Shown piece by piece: positions 44,715 to 57,630 of a DNA stretch of 64,000 nt. Position 1 is the first letter of the stretch; every line of letters begins with the position of its first letter. Position numbers and translations under genes: made by a program. The notes under the pieces were generated by a model, which saw only the letters and a program-made list of their open reading frames with translations, made no database searches and was not told where the DNA came from. The DNA lies in assembly GCF_026210795.1 (NCBI RefSeq), contig NC_089434.1, positions 3,596,001 through 3,660,000 of the forward strand, read 5' to 3'. Origin of the DNA: Rhizophagus irregularis (taxonomy: Eukaryota > Glomeromycota > Glomeromycetes > Glomerales > Glomeraceae).

Positions 44715-47700
44715 CAAGCAGTTTCTTTCTTAAAAAAAAAACAAAAAAATAGTAGCTACTATATCAAGACTTACGGTCCCAAAGAAAAATGTGTTAGAAT
44801 TTTCTAATAAGTTTACTGCAGATTTAAACAAAAAGTGAAAGAAACATAAAAAGGTCAAACCAACCAAAAAAAACTTCATAATGCCTAGCAGAAAACTACT
44901 ACCTTTTTAGGATGCTGACCGAAATTATCATAATTCTGGCCCTGAAAAAATGTGTACAATTTTTTTGGTACGATACTTTTTTGAGCAGAATTATTGATCT
45001 GGTAAGGTTATGAAAATAAAAGAAAAAAGAAATTTTTTATGATCATTTATCGATTAATAAAATGAATCTTTCAAATTGTACTTTAATAAGTTTTTTAAAA
45101 TACTAAAATTAACAAAATACGATTAGTATCCAACAAAAGAAAACATCATGAAAAAAAAAATTAGTTTATATTTCGTGGGTTTTATAATTACAATCCATTG
45201 AATTATTGCAATTTCAGAATTTTACTAATTACTACCTCACTTGCTAAAAAAAATTATGATTATTATATTCATATAAATTAGAAATTAATAACTTTTTTCT
45301 TTATCACAAAGCTAAAACATTATTAATAATATTATTACTTTGGTGCCTTTTATCTTAAAATTCTATTTAAAGATAGTTAGATCAGAAACAGATTAACCGA
45401 CAGATGAAAATTCAATCAATAAAATAAGATTCACTCTGCGTTTAACATATACTTTAAGGAATGCAAATCTCTCTTTACAAGTATTGCTATTCTCAAGATT
45501 TTGCCATTGTTTGAACGCCAAATTTATCAACATCTTCAATGAATTCAAATTAACATTTTTTTTATATCTTTGGCTAATAGAAATGACAATGTTTACCATT
45601 AACTGGTTTGTCTATTATTTCAGAGGCAAGCACAAATTATTTTTTATGTCATACATTAGATTAAATGGATTATAGATCACTCAAATTTTTTGGCCAGAAA
45701 AGATATTAACTAACTATTACTATAATTTGGAACAACCTTAACCCCTTAGGTAGTGAAAAAAAAAAAATTTTTGATGATTCTTAAACGAACGGTTCAGGTC
45801 TCTAATTATTATCTGGATGTCCACTAAAATAGTTGCGTGAAAATATGCTTAAGAACTTGGGTTTCCAGAAAAAATCAATTGACTTTAGTATTCAAAAGCA
45901 AGCGACATAGAAATTTATACGTAAGACAAAAAAGTAACGCGCAATAACAAATTAAAACACACTACCGCAATAATGTTAGGTTGCTTAAGAGAAATTATGA
46001 ACCTAACAACATTATTAAATAGAGGTTGTAAAACGTTTCAGTTGATCTCGGAAACGATATTCTCGATCGTTTACTATTTTATCTTTGTATTCGGATGGGT
46101 TTACCACTTCAACAGATACAGGACGGCTTCGAAGAATACGATATGACGATGAGTCGAAGCATCATTCATAAAAGAGGAATTGTTAGTTGTGTAAGATATT
46201 TGATATGAAAGTTATATTTCATAAACATTAAAATTTATATGAATCAGAGGAACAAGTTGTTGAGTACATGATGGAAGAAAATGATTTTTTTTTTTCGTTA
46301 TTATTTTTTTGTTCTATGAATGTAGTTAAAAAAAAATATGTTGGTATTTTTCCATTGCTTATTACACCTGTTTATATCTGATATTTTAAAAATAATACAT
46401 GCGGTAGCTAACTTTTTATAAGTCCAGTTATTTTTGATTGACTGGATCATTATTTCCAATAGTCCAGTTTTATAAGTCCAGTTACGATTTTAAAACCCAT
46501 GACGTGATTTTATATATGACTTGTGATTTGATTCATGCGTATTATTATGCACTTTTAGCGGAAAAAAATAAATAACCAGCATAATAAATCGGTCTAATTC
46601 ATGAACTCGATTTTTTTTTAAAAAAATTGAACAGAATATTTTATCAATCAATAAGAAATAAATTTCTATAAAATTTCTTATTTCTACAATTTATAACAAA
46701 TATAACGCGAACGTAAATAAAATTTTTTTTTTTATGCGTACTGAAATAATAGTAATGGCCTAATAGGAGTTGGAATGACGCCAAAATTTTTCTAGGTCAA
46801 TTTTTTTTGATGTACGTTTTTTTGTATAATGCTGTAGAAGAGATATTAAAATAAAATATCCATAAATTGAAAAAAATTATATTATTATAATTACGTAATA
46901 AGGTATTGTTACTTTTATTTGTAAATTAAAGGTGCAGAGAACACAAATTATAAATATTTGGTAAAATGGTAATACATGTAGTACTTTATTTATTGTATTT
47001 CTTTTTTTACGGTAAAGATAAGAAAGATAAGTTGATATTATTATTTAGTCTACGATATTTTTTCCGAAAAGAATGATAGGATAATGAAATTAAATGAATT
47101 GATCGATTTTTTTTTTTTTGAAACTGCTATAATTGAATAAATTTTTTAATTTTATATATTCTTGACTTGATAAACGAAAAATTATATTATATAAAAATTG
47201 TTGTTTGAAGTACTGATCTATTACATTGTAACACAGATCAGACGCGAAGCCTATTTAATCAACTAATCAATAAAAGTAATAAAAGTTTAAATTTCTTTTA
47301 ACTAATTGAATAACAAAAGAGAAACACGTATAAAATAATATTAAAAACCTACTAATTGTGGTGGCTAAAAACATTGCCACAAGTAAAACAGGTAAAACAC
47401 TTTTGAAACATAAGAGCTTATAAGAGGAAATGTATCCTTTTGTGAGATCGCAATGAAAGGTGTGTTATCATGCGATCCACTTTATTGCTTTCGTGAGAGT
47501 CGTTCGTACGTAGCTCCGCAAAAGACATTTAACCTGGAGAAGCTTTCTTTCGGTATGTACCTTCCTTATTGTAAAGAAACTTGCGCTTGATATTTTCTTA
47601 CTTTCATTAACAAGATTTCTATTTATTAGGATTGATGATAAAGATATCAAGAATGATAAGCTCAATCACGAATTCCAGAACATAGGGTAGTTGTATTTTT

Positions 47701-48305
47701 CCATTATTTTTAATGCATAGCCTATAACAAAGATGTCTTCTCACCTTTAAAATGCATTTATAGGCCAAAATCAACGGTCAAGTTTCCCAAATGTGAGTTC
47801 ACCCATGACTTCGTTGTATATTCCACCTTTTCAAATTTCACCATAAAGGAAGAATATATAAAAAAGAAAAGCATATTATATAATTATCTTACATATTACC
47901 TTACTGATCCTTGTTACAAATGTGGTACCAACTCGAGTAAGTGTTTTAATATACCACGAAACATAGCTATTTTATTCATCATTCTTCTCTTTCCAAACAT
48001 TACCAAACAGTGGGTTAATTAGCTTTTTATTATATTAAATTACTATTTTAACATATAAAAAGAATTATTTAGTATAGCAATGGATAGATCACTAGAATAC
48101 TCATTACAATCACAATCTGTTTTAAATAATTGGTAATTCCGAATCATTTTTGATTTTTATTAGTTAAAGTCTTGCATTTTTGCGTTTTTTACAAATAGAA
48201 ATTTGCAATACTTGCTTTGATTAACAACAAATACAATATTTGGGAAAATGTATTTAATTCATAATATGAAGCAGTATCGCCAATAAAGCATATATCACTT
48301 CACAT
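44715..48305. other. Gene-poor stretch with an inverted repeat and a TTCCGGCC-family end
   Basis: 'TAATTCTGGCCCTGAAAAAA' followed by TGTGTACA near 44930 is another end of the repeat seen at 18462. An imperfect hairpin at 45969-46016 pairs AATAATGTTAGGTT with AACCTAACAACATTATT (3-nt bulge). The 68-aa frame at 45393-45599 (minus) has plausible composition but no recognised family. Otherwise AT-rich and empty. Confidence 0.45.
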
Positions 48306-48309
48306 CTCA

Positions 48310-49855
48310 ATGTGACCTTCGTGTCGTCTTTTCCAAAAATTTCATCATTCCACCTTTGTTCCTTATTATAAAAAAACCTTTTCTCCGGTATATATTTACG
48401 AAATGTGTCCTCGATGTAATGTTCTAATGGTTGAACAGTTACTTATTTGTTTTGTGCCTTCTTGGCGTTAAAGTACTGAAAAAATATAGCTACCAAGTTT
48501 CGCGCTATATAGAGCAGTGAGCATCCCTTGAGATGAGAGTGAATCAAAAGAAACGGCACTATCACCAATTGCTACCCATCTATTTTCATAAGATGCTAAT
48601 TTAAGTTGAAATGTAACGTAAGTATTCGTATCACAATTAAAAGATGCAATAATTAGGTACATACCAAACCGAGAAAGGCTTTCTGAATTTGCAGGCATAG
48701 CATACACATGATTCTTTTTCCCACAGGTTGATACGAATGCTCACTTATACGCTTGGTAGTATGCGCTGCAGTTTCTTTCATAAATTCATAAAACTCTTCA
48801 ACTCGCCTGATTTTTTCTTTTTATTAATAGATTTTATTAGATCTGAAAAACAACGATTCGTTGCTTATTTGGTAATAGACTAGTGTACCACCATCCAAAA
48901 GCACAAGATTCAACGTGGTCCGAATCAGCAGGTTGTGAAGTATCAGTTTCGGTTAATCATGCCAAGGCCAGTAGTTTATCGAAGGAGGAACGCTCTAAGT
49001 CCGGTAAATCTTTTCGAATGCAGCACTTGCATAAGAATGCTTCCGTGGATTGTTAATTCTAATAAAAAAGGAAGTAAAATCAAATTTAATTCGGTAACGC
49101 CATTGCAATTATGAAAAAACAAGCTTACTATTATTCGAAATAGAAACCTTCCAATATTTCTCCCCGTCATCATTTTCTACAAGAAGTAACTTAGTCATTG
49201 AATCACGTATAATCGGGATGAATCGATCATACTGTGACTCGGCAGCTTTAAGTAATCAAGACACCAAAACCCTCTGTTGAAATATGCAGTCGTACTGTAC
49301 ATACTGATTCACCATGGTGCAGTCCAACTACTCTAATCCCTGTACCTTCACCCTATTGGTAGTAGCATGTTTCATCAAATAGGAACCGGTTCAAATGAAA
49401 TCCCTCACCATAGGCATTAATTATCGTGCTCATATCATGCAATTCATCAGATCCCCATGCAGAGGAATTTCCGTAACAATAATTATGTTTCCCTATAAAA
49501 TCGACAAGTTAGTTAAAACACGAGATTACTTTCACACAGACCGATTTTCGGATTCAATACCTTGTATTGCATCGTTATCCACCGCTTCAAATACACCCAA
49601 TGAACTAAGTATAGGTTTTGCTTCTCCAGGTAAGGATTCTCCAACTTTGAACGTCCCTGTATTCGTTGTTCTCTCATGGATAACTAAAATTTTTCGCCAG
49701 GTTGAAGCTGCCGAATTAAATAACTGGGCTAGTCTTATTGCTGTGCATGACCCTGCAATACCACCGCCTATAATAACAACGTCAAATGTTGCTTGATGTT
49801 CATTGTGGAGAGAATCTCTAAGGTTATCGAGGAAAATCCATTGAGCGATAATCAT
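48310..49855 (-). pseudogene. Flavin-dependent halogenase-like gene, intron-containing and decayed
   Basis: Exon 1 (49561-49855) starts at an ATG and carries the Rossmann FAD motif FDVVIIGGGIAGSCTAIRLA (residues 24-43), then VGESLPGEAKPILSSLGVF. Introns with GT..AG ends lie at 49493-49560, 49059-49128 and 48596-48664 (68-70 nt). Further family blocks on the minus strand: YGNSSAWGSDELHD and FHLNRFLFDE, ESCAFGWWYTSLLPNKQRIV, WVAIGDSAVSFDSLSSQGML (second FAD-binding block), and a C-terminal FFYNKEQRWNDEIFG. The order matches bacterial/fungal tryptophan-halogenase-type flavoenzymes, which oxidise or halogenate small molecules. Stops and shifts near 49375, 49000, 48965 and 48475 break it. Whether some breaks are unrecognised introns is open. 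Confidence 0.7.
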
Positions 49856-50439
49856 GAGATTATCGTGTGATCTAAACTTGCTTTAACAGTTAACACTATA
49901 TTTTGTTTAATTATCTTCTAAATGGGTAAATCATGAATCTATTGTTGACGCAGACGTATTCAAAGGATAGTTCAGATGTTCAGAGAAAGTAATAATACGA
50001 TCGAGTGATGTTAATAAAATTATAAATTGAAATGGTTAAATTTATTTAAGATTTTGATAATAAAGGCCAATTAACTTAAATTAACCGCACGCAAAAAAAT
50101 TTTAACTACAATTATTGTCATCAAACTTTTGTTATAATTTGCGAGTAACAATATAATCGTAAATAGTAATTCTTGAAGGAGAACCAAATTTAGAATACTT
50201 ACAAGAAATTCTGCAATAGACTTCAAAATACAGTGCATCAATGCTGGCATCCTTCCGATTATCAATATTTTTTTCTTCTGACCATCGCTTCTAAGCATTT
50301 TGCAAATAATAGCATAAGGTAGAATAGGCAGCATTGAACGCAGTGTCGGTAGCAATGCGGTGAACGAACTACAGGGAGAATATGGCAAAGCATAAAGTAA
50401 ATTCATATTTTCATCATATACTTAGCAAAGAAGAAAAAT

Positions 50440-51420
50440 TGCAACCATGGAATTGAAAAATCATTCACTTACGATATATTCCTTTTTTTCTTCTTCTTCT
50501 TTCCTTTTTTTTCTCCTCCTTTTTCTTCTTTCCCTCTTTCTTTTTTTCCCTTTCCTCGAAATTACTTTCCTCAAAAACTGGACTATTCGATTCATTTTCG
50601 AGCTTTAAAAAATGACCTGACTTCTCCGATCCGTAGCTTATTAACCTAAGAGTTTTTGCAGATAGCTTCAAAGATAATAATTCACTTTCGTCTGTGTGGA
50701 GTAACGCAAATATAAACAATATATGAACCTTCTGTCTTATTTTGTTTAAATCCTATATAGATAATTTACAGGATCATTTGCTGGAAAATTCGGATCAACT
50801 GGCCAAGATAATGTGATATAACGACACAATATTGGGAATACCCGGCGCATACTTTGGAGGTGCCACAAGAACCCATGATCTGCTAAATTGATATATGTTA
50901 ATCATCATAATGCTTCAAATGTAAATTTTTTGCAGTTAGACTTGTAATTACCTCTATTCCTGAGTTTCAGTAACTTCAGCATCTACAGGACCATCAGAAG
51001 TGTCATCGTACCAACAATCATTATTCACGTAATTAGTAATCAAAGCATCTGCAAGATTGATTCGAGTATATCTATACAAGTACGAAGGTATACTGACTCT
51101 CTTTGATACTCCAAGATTCTCCCTTCCCACCAATAATTAAAAACTTCCTTCTTTCTCCATTATCATGTCCAAGTATAACTCACGTTCATATTTAAAATTT
51201 TCTTTATCGTCGACATCGTGACGATAAACACGCGCACCTTGAATTCTACAGAGTACGTTACACTTCCATTTTCATCTTTTTCACTAGATAAGTTTTGTTT
51301 CCTGACAAATTAATATGACATATCTAGTTGCATCATTACTTTCATCTGCCATAAACAGGTTTCTTCGGAGGTCGATTTTCAGTGAAAATATTGTTGCATG
51401 ATATCATGTGAAAATGTGAA
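50440..51420 (-). pseudogene. Second decayed gene upstream of the halogenase, unidentified
   Basis: Protein-like blocks occur on the minus strand in different frames: FSLKIDLRRNLFMADESNDA (about 51375), VTYSVEFK / VYRHDVDDKENFKYERELYL (about 51240), KFLIIGGKGESWSIKESQYT (about 51150), INLADALITNYVNNDCWYDD (about 51060), DHGFLWHLQSMRRVFPILCR (about 50870), then a Ser/Leu-rich exon-like block and a Lys/Glu homopolymer region (50465-50560). Frames change where no clear splice sites exist, so it is likely a pseudogene. I do not recognise the family. Same strand and next to the halogenase remnant; a shared pathway is speculative. Confidence 0.4.
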
Positions 51421-53490
51421 AACAAGAAGATATTGTCTTAGATAATATTTTAACATTGTTCTAATTTGTGATAGGTTTATTCGAAATTGTCTTAACTTTG
51501 CCATTACAAAAAAAAAAATAAAACAATCATCCAAAATGGAATTCAAGTTCAAGAGATAAACATAAAAAAGTGAAAATTAAGACGTTATTAATATTTTGTA
51601 ATAAAAAAAAGAGTGAATAAATAAAAAAAAAATAGTTACCTCAGAAATATCATCAAATCCAAAAGTCAAACAAAAAGTTAAAATATGAAATAGTTTTTTT
51701 CAAAGAAATAGTCAAAATATTTAACGAAAAAAAAGAATTTAAATCAAAGCTACCGTTACACTAACCGGTGTACACATAACGACCATAACGTAGTACTAAT
51801 TCTGGCCCCTGATAAATTTGCACAATCTTCTTTCTCCATTTTTAACAACAAACCGCGAGAAGTAGTGCCAATTCTAGTAATTTAAACGAATTGTTGCATG
51901 CGGCGAAGATAATAAAAATCATTAGTAAATTTCCCGAAAACTCGTGATTGACTAATTGAAATAAAAAATCTAAATAAACTAGTGAAACTACCTTTTTTTT
52001 TCCACATTCCAGGTCTTAAAAACAAACGTTTACACACAATTTAAATCACTTGACATAATCCGCTAAATATTTGAATAATTTTAAATAAAGGATAAATTTT
52101 CGTGATCGAAATTAATTGATCGACTTGATCAATGTGACAATAATGTGACAAATAGGAACTCCCCTGAAAAAGTTAATTTTTAATTCACCTATTAAACCAT
52201 CATGAAAATTAGTAATATCGAAGTTGCTAAAATTGTTCGAAAAACATTCTTAGTCTAGAACAATTTCTTAAAGACTTTTTTTTTTTTTTTTTTTTTTTTT
52301 TGAGCACGTCTAATGATTTTTTTCATTTTTCCTACAATTGAGCAATAAACAAAGAAAAAATGTCGGCGAAGTATCTCAGAGAAGATTTTTTTTTTTCTTG
52401 TGGATGACAATCAACAAAATATTATGTTTTTTTTATATCGTAATTAAAACGGGTTATAAAAATATTATTGATCGCAATTTTTTTTATTTTTTTTTTTAAA
52501 AAGAGTTGATCTAATTATTTGATATTCTAATTTCTACAAAGTGTTCGAAAAAAATATCTTAATGGACAGATTCAATAAGGAAATCAAAAAAAATATGTTG
52601 ACGAATTTTATTACTATTTTATTCATAATTTATCAAAACCATTAATCGAATAGATTAACCATTCAAGCATCTTGGTCCTGATTCCTGACCGATAATAAAA
52701 TCATATTAATGTTAGCCCAAAATAAACAATTTGTATTTCTTGCTTTAAAAAAATGTCAAATTCTGCTCTTATAAATCTTTCTACCTAATAAAACTAAAAT
52801 CAGCGATTAAAAGTCTGAAGTACTACTATAAAACTTTCAAATAGTTTGGTTATTGCAATCTTATTAGATATATAAAGCAATTCTTTGTATACTATTAGTC
52901 TATAAAGGAATTGGGAGTTTGGGACTTGGGAGATTATTTTTGTTTGATATACACTAATAATCCAATTGACTGCGCCAAATCATATGATAACCCTTTCAAA
53001 TAAGGGATACGTTCCCCACGTTCCCCATTCTCAATGACAATTTCACTAATGCCATTACCCTATCAAGTCACAGTTCAGATACTCAGTCGAACACTCCTTC
53101 ATAAAAAAAACAAAAAAAATAACTTCTTCCCATCCCCGAACTTGAGGGAAGAAAAAATAATTTCGCCCCAGTTTAATTGAAAAAAAAAAAAATTTTTTCT
53201 GCGTCCTAATATAACAAATGAAATTCATCAAACACTATCTTACAGATAATACATAATAGAAAAATAAGGGGCACAGAAATTTTTTTTTTTTCCCTGAGGT
53301 AAAATTATCCCCCCAAGTTCAGAAATGGGGAGAAATTATTTTTTTTTATTCCCCAGTTTAGATGATATTCAAATTGGGGAAATAAAACTATTACAAAATA
53401 AGGAAAGTAAAGGTTTACGTATACTATTTTTGTGTAACTTAATTAAACTAATCTACCATGGATAATGGAACATATAATGGTAAGGGCAAT
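51421..53490. other. Gene-free stretch with poly-T tract
   Basis: Includes an uninterrupted poly-T of about 26 at 52276-52301 and many shorter A/T runs. Near 51790 'CTAATTCTGGCCCCTGA' is a further diverged end of the TTCCGGCC repeat family. No gene recognised. Confidence 0.5.
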
Positions 53491-53491
53491 T

Positions 53492-53594
53492 GACATTTTA
53501 CATAATATTTTAGGGGGTGGGGGTTTTTAATATATATATTAAGTGGGGTTAAAGCCTATAACAAATGGATATTACGTAACAGGTAATAAATGTC
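53492..53594. mobile_element. 103-bp MITE, family GACATTTTATTAC (copy 2)
   Basis: Ends GACATTTTACATAATATTTT and (reverse complement) GACATTTATTACCTGTTACG. It shares TTTTAGGGGG and 'TGGATATTACGTAA' with the copy at 24419-24550, but has an internal deletion and a duplicated GTAAC patch near the right end. Confidence 0.65.
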
Positions 53595-54238
53595 AATACC
53601 ATAAAAAGATCAGACGTTGAACTAACAAAACTGTTGATCCCATTGATCGATTCGACTATTCAAATTATTATATTATGTTCTACTATAGAGTAAAATAGTA
53701 GATAAATAAGTAATTGATTACAAATATCAATAACAGAATAAATATAGGAAGAACAAATAATAATTTTACTAATAATTAGTGAAAGTATTAATTGTTCTAT
53801 GGATAAAATCAATTGTTCATGTGATAATATTTCTTTCTTAATCTATCTTATCAATAATTCGATCAGGAAATGCAATTGAAAATACAATAATGGACTAGAT
53901 GAATTATTATCTTAATAATATCATACAATATTATACAATATTAAGAAATTGATAAAAATGGTTTACTGCATAACATGGTTGATCTCTACAAGTTTAATTT
54001 CTTTCTGATTTCTGAACTTCTTTTGATATTCAAAAAATTTTAAGAATAGTCGATTTATAATCATTCAATTGGTATGTAAATTATTAGTGTTTCAATTCAA
54101 ATCCTTATCTAGAAGAATATAAAATCAAGTAATTTCGTTTAGTTAACAAGAAATAAAGATAGTGGTTTTATTTGCAACTATTTCTGAATATAATATTTTG
54201 TATGGTTTCCATTGACCCGTTACTAAGCTGGCTTCTGT

Positions 54239-54394
54239 CTATACATTTGCTGTTAGCATAACGCGTGCATCTTTACCAACAACTTTAAATCCCTTTGCCA
54301 TATCTGAATTTGCTTTTTTGAATAATTTTTTAATTTTATTATTTTCAGTTTTGACCTTTATGATCTTTTCTTTAAACGGCTTTACAAAAACACA
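54239..54394 (-). other. Short coding-like remnant
   Basis: A minus-strand frame of ~51 codons with a Lys-rich helix and an ordered end (NSDMAKGFKVVGKDARVMLT) reads into a TAG. There is no ATG at its left, and a TGA lies just upstream. Too short to identify. Possibly a terminal exon or a relic. Confidence 0.2.
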
Positions 54395-55146
54395 TCACTG
54401 GTGCTCGACACCATAGTAAATGATTTCACAAAAATTATGGCCTAAACTAAACAAATTGTACTAATTAAAAACATCCTTGAAAATGATGAGAAAAAAGAAT
54501 TTGAATAATACTATTTTTTTTTGTACTAGAAATTTTGCAAAATAAAAAAAATCAAAAAACTTATAAAAAAAAAATAAGTAATTATATGCTGCAGCATTAA
54601 GTACTTTGATGTGAAAGATAATTATTAACTTAATAGAATCAGCTCATCTAGACTATTAATAATATAGAATAAAAAAGTTAGAGTAACAAATAAAAAAATA
54701 CATAAATCATATAACTGTGGTGTTGAACACCATGGTGTTAAATATAATTTTTAATGTAAAGGATCATGTGTCATAAATGTAATAATAGATATAATTGGAT
54801 AAAAAGAAAGTTTTTTTTTTTCTGAAATTATGAAAACTTCACCAAGGTAATTAATTTCTTAAGGTAATACGAAAAATTAAATATAGATAAATATTGCTAT
54901 ATACTATTTTGAAATTGGGTTGTCAACGAATAATTCATAGCATATTTATATATACAGTATCTTATAATATAGAATAATTAGAAATAAAGGTAGGTAAGCG
55001 AAAGGTATCTTTAATTTACGATTAGAAGAAATAAAAGTAAGCGAATGGTTTATCTTTAATTTACGATTTAAATAATAATTTTGAATAATTAGAAATAAAA
55101 AATAAACGAATGGTAGAGAATCAAATATAATCATCGATGTATGTCT

Positions 55147-55446
55147 TTAAAAAGGAGATCCATTAAAAAGTTGGATTGTGAATGGATCATTTGTGATTTG
55201 TATTGGTAAACGTTTCATATAATGATTTAATGGATATTTAATTTCACGTCTTAGCTTTCTTTGATTTCGACGTCTATGAACAATGCGAGAAGCAGTAAAC
55301 CGATTACCACGATTACCAATAGAAGAGGAATCAGAGGGTTCTTTGTAATTACTAGTTGCATTATCTTTTTGATCTGTAAATAGACCATTTAATGAAGTAT
55401 GTTTCATTTGAGTTAAATTTGTTGGTTGTTGCTTATGATCTATCAT
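55147..55446 (-). CDS. Small basic protein with C-terminal LPxQITNDPF..FNGSPF motif, family 1 copy C
   Basis: Intact 99-aa ORF from ATG 55446. The N-terminal ~55 residues are polar (Gln/Asn/Ser/Thr). A basic block follows (SRIVHRRRNQRKLRRE), then a short spacer (IKYPLNHYMK), then RLPIQITNDPF-x4-LFNGSPF at the extreme C-terminus. This is the clearest copy. Its polar middle (FTDQKDNATSNYKE) is matched by the decayed copy at 60956-61361 (FSDQASNATNGYVE), so similarity extends beyond the motif. No signal peptide or transmembrane segment. The Arg/Lys-rich cluster suggests nuclear targeting or RNA/DNA binding (inference). Family not recognised. Confidence 0.7.
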   Translation of the reverse strand: MIDHKQQPTNLTQMKHTSLNGLFTDQKDNATSNYKEPSDSSSIGNRGNRFTASRIVHRRRNQRKLRREIKYPLNHYMKRLPIQITNDPFTIQLFNGSPF

Positions 55447-56798
55447 GACAACGAAAATGTGTTTTTTTTAAGAATCTATATTTTTTCTTTGATACAGAAG
55501 GGAATTATTGAAAATAGAGGTTTACTGAAAAAAATTGCATATTTTATATGAAAAATATTACATTGGACTTGAACTAATCTTGAAATAGTCTACTTCAAGT
55601 TTTTATAACCCATTTTTATAATTTGATTGGTAATTGGTCATAGGAATAAAAATTGAATCTAAACTGAACGAAATACATTAAAAATTTCTATTAAAGTTGC
55701 TGCTTTTTTTTTTAAAAAAAAAAAATGCTGAACGTAAAGAAATAAATATACGTGTAAATTTGATTTGTCGATTTAATTTTAGAAAGTTTTTTAAACCCAT
55801 ATCTGATATCGGTTTTAACATTTAGAATATAGCATGCAGGGGTTTAATTAAAAATTCATTTATTAATTTGTATGTTTGATCATTTATTTTAAGCGAAACA
55901 ATGATATACAGTACAAAGCATATAATTATGTAAATCATGTTTATTTTTATATTGTTTATATTGTTGATCGAACAAATAAGGTTTTAGGTTTCAAGTTTCA
56001 GATCCCTTTCAAAAGTTGCCGTGAGAACTTGTTTGATCATATATTTATATCACATGTTATTTGCTAACTTTGAACGTCTATCCCACATGACGATCTGCTG
56101 GCTTAGTAAGAACATGGTTTTGTTTCTTTACATTATTTGACCCAATATGAGATCAACAAGTCATACACATGGTACAATTATGATACCTTAATTAAAGATA
56201 CCCCCTCCCCTAAAAAAAATAAAAATAAAAATATAAGAATCGCGCTCATTAGGAATTTCTTTTCTTTGTATCGCTGACGCTGATGCAAACATTATAATCA
56301 TAATTGGGACGATTGTAGTTTTTTTTTGATTTATTTGAATAACTGTAATAAATAAAAAAAAATATTTTATGTTCATGATCATAGTCATAATAAAGCTTGA
56401 GTCTATTGTGTTTGTTAGTAAATTCTTACGAATAACAATAATCCCAAAATTTTTGAATCAGAAAACCACACGTGTAATATACAAATATAAAAAATTTATG
56501 ATTTGAACTATTTTTGTCAAAACCGTCATTATTCATTTAACCAAAATTTGTCTTTGATAATCACACCAATGCCATAACAAATACCGTAATATTCAATATC
56601 CCTAAGATCAAATCATTTTGTTCATATTCGCCATGTTACACCATTTATTGCCGGATATAATTTCATTTATTAAATTTTTTCGTGAGAAAGAGAAACTATC
56701 AAACTACTAAGCTATTAAATAAACTTTATTATGTGTTATCATTATCATGTAAGGGCAGTAAGGCAACCAGGGATATAACCGCTTCGATTGTTCACAGC
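55447..56798. other. No recognisable gene
   Basis: Upstream region of family-1 copy C plus AT-rich intergenic sequence. The 63-aa and 66-aa frames here have no signature. Confidence 0.4.
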
Positions 56799-56804
56799 GT
56801 GGCG

Positions 56805-57023
56805 CAGTGATGGCAAGTGACCCAAATGACATCAAATGATTGTTCATTTAGGGTTAAATGATGAATATATCACGTGACATTATAAATTTGTAATTCTGGC
56901 TGCGGGCTGCCTAAATTATAAATGACTTAAATGACAAATGACCTCAAATGACTAGGTCATTCAAAGGTCATTCGGGGGGTCATTTGTCATTTGATCAAAT
57001 GACCTGGTCATTTGCCATTACTG
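56805..57023. mobile_element. 219-bp MITE full of AAATGAC/GTCATTT words
   Basis: Inverted ends CAGTGATGGCAAGTGAC and (reverse complement) CAGTAATGGCAAATGAC. Internal AAATGAC/GTCATTT words occur in both orientations about a dozen times, clustered near both ends. GTGGCGCA is present at both borders (56799-56806 and 57028-57035), but on the right it sits 4 bp outside the inverted repeat. The CAGTG start and 8-bp direct repeat fit a hAT element with an imprecise right end. Confidence 0.65.
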
Positions 57024-57439
57024 GGCTGTGGCGCAAATGACAGACTATTCACATTTTTCGATTGTTCATTTCCTGATTTCCTGAACTAGATCATTTCCCG
57101 AAATTCCAATTTCCCCTAATATTGATACCCAGAATGGATTAATTAATGATGTATAGATTTCATTACATTTTACAGTGCATGAAAATGATAGACTTCATTT
57201 GATTTACAAAATTAAAAATAAAATAATATTAACAAAAGTTTTAAATAAATATAAAAAATATATATATAATATAATAATTGATAATGAGAACATCACTACC
57301 ATGTGTTTTGTCACAGGGTATTTGGAAATTATTGGCACTATGCAGATTTCCACATATTTCCACAATATTTTCATGTGGATTTTAACTGTATAAATGTAAA
57401 CCAAGTTGTGTTGTTTCGCGAAAAAAAAAACAATCCCAT

Positions 57440-57630
57440 GATGAAACGACCGGGTCATTTCGCAGACAAATGTTTCGCCGACAACCATCTCACCGACAAG
57501 GGAGGTTAGGATTAGAAATTAGGGTTAGGATAAAGTTAGGATAAAGTTAGGGTAAGTGGATTAGGGATTTCAAAACTGTCAGTAAAATGACTGTAGGTAA
57601 ATGAACCTGTCGGTGAAATGGTCCAGACCC
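57440..57630. mobile_element. MITE related to 18160-18350, with degenerate TTAGGG interior
   Basis: Left arm ACGACCGGGTCATTTCGCAG..CTCACCGACAAGG and right arm (inverted) ACCTGTCGGTGAAATGGTCC. The words GTCGG, GACAGG and AAATGA are shared with the element at 18160. Between the arms (57505-57568) is a TTAGG-type repetitive patch (GGTTAGGATTAGAAATTAGG ..). Confidence 0.5.

Noticed and set aside
49395-49796. 133-aa plus-strand frame
   Set aside because: Antisense of halogenase exons 1-2, whose conserved motifs are on the minus strand.
57505-57568. Possible telomere or chromosome end
   Set aside because: The repeats are degenerate, short and enclosed by inverted transposon arms.
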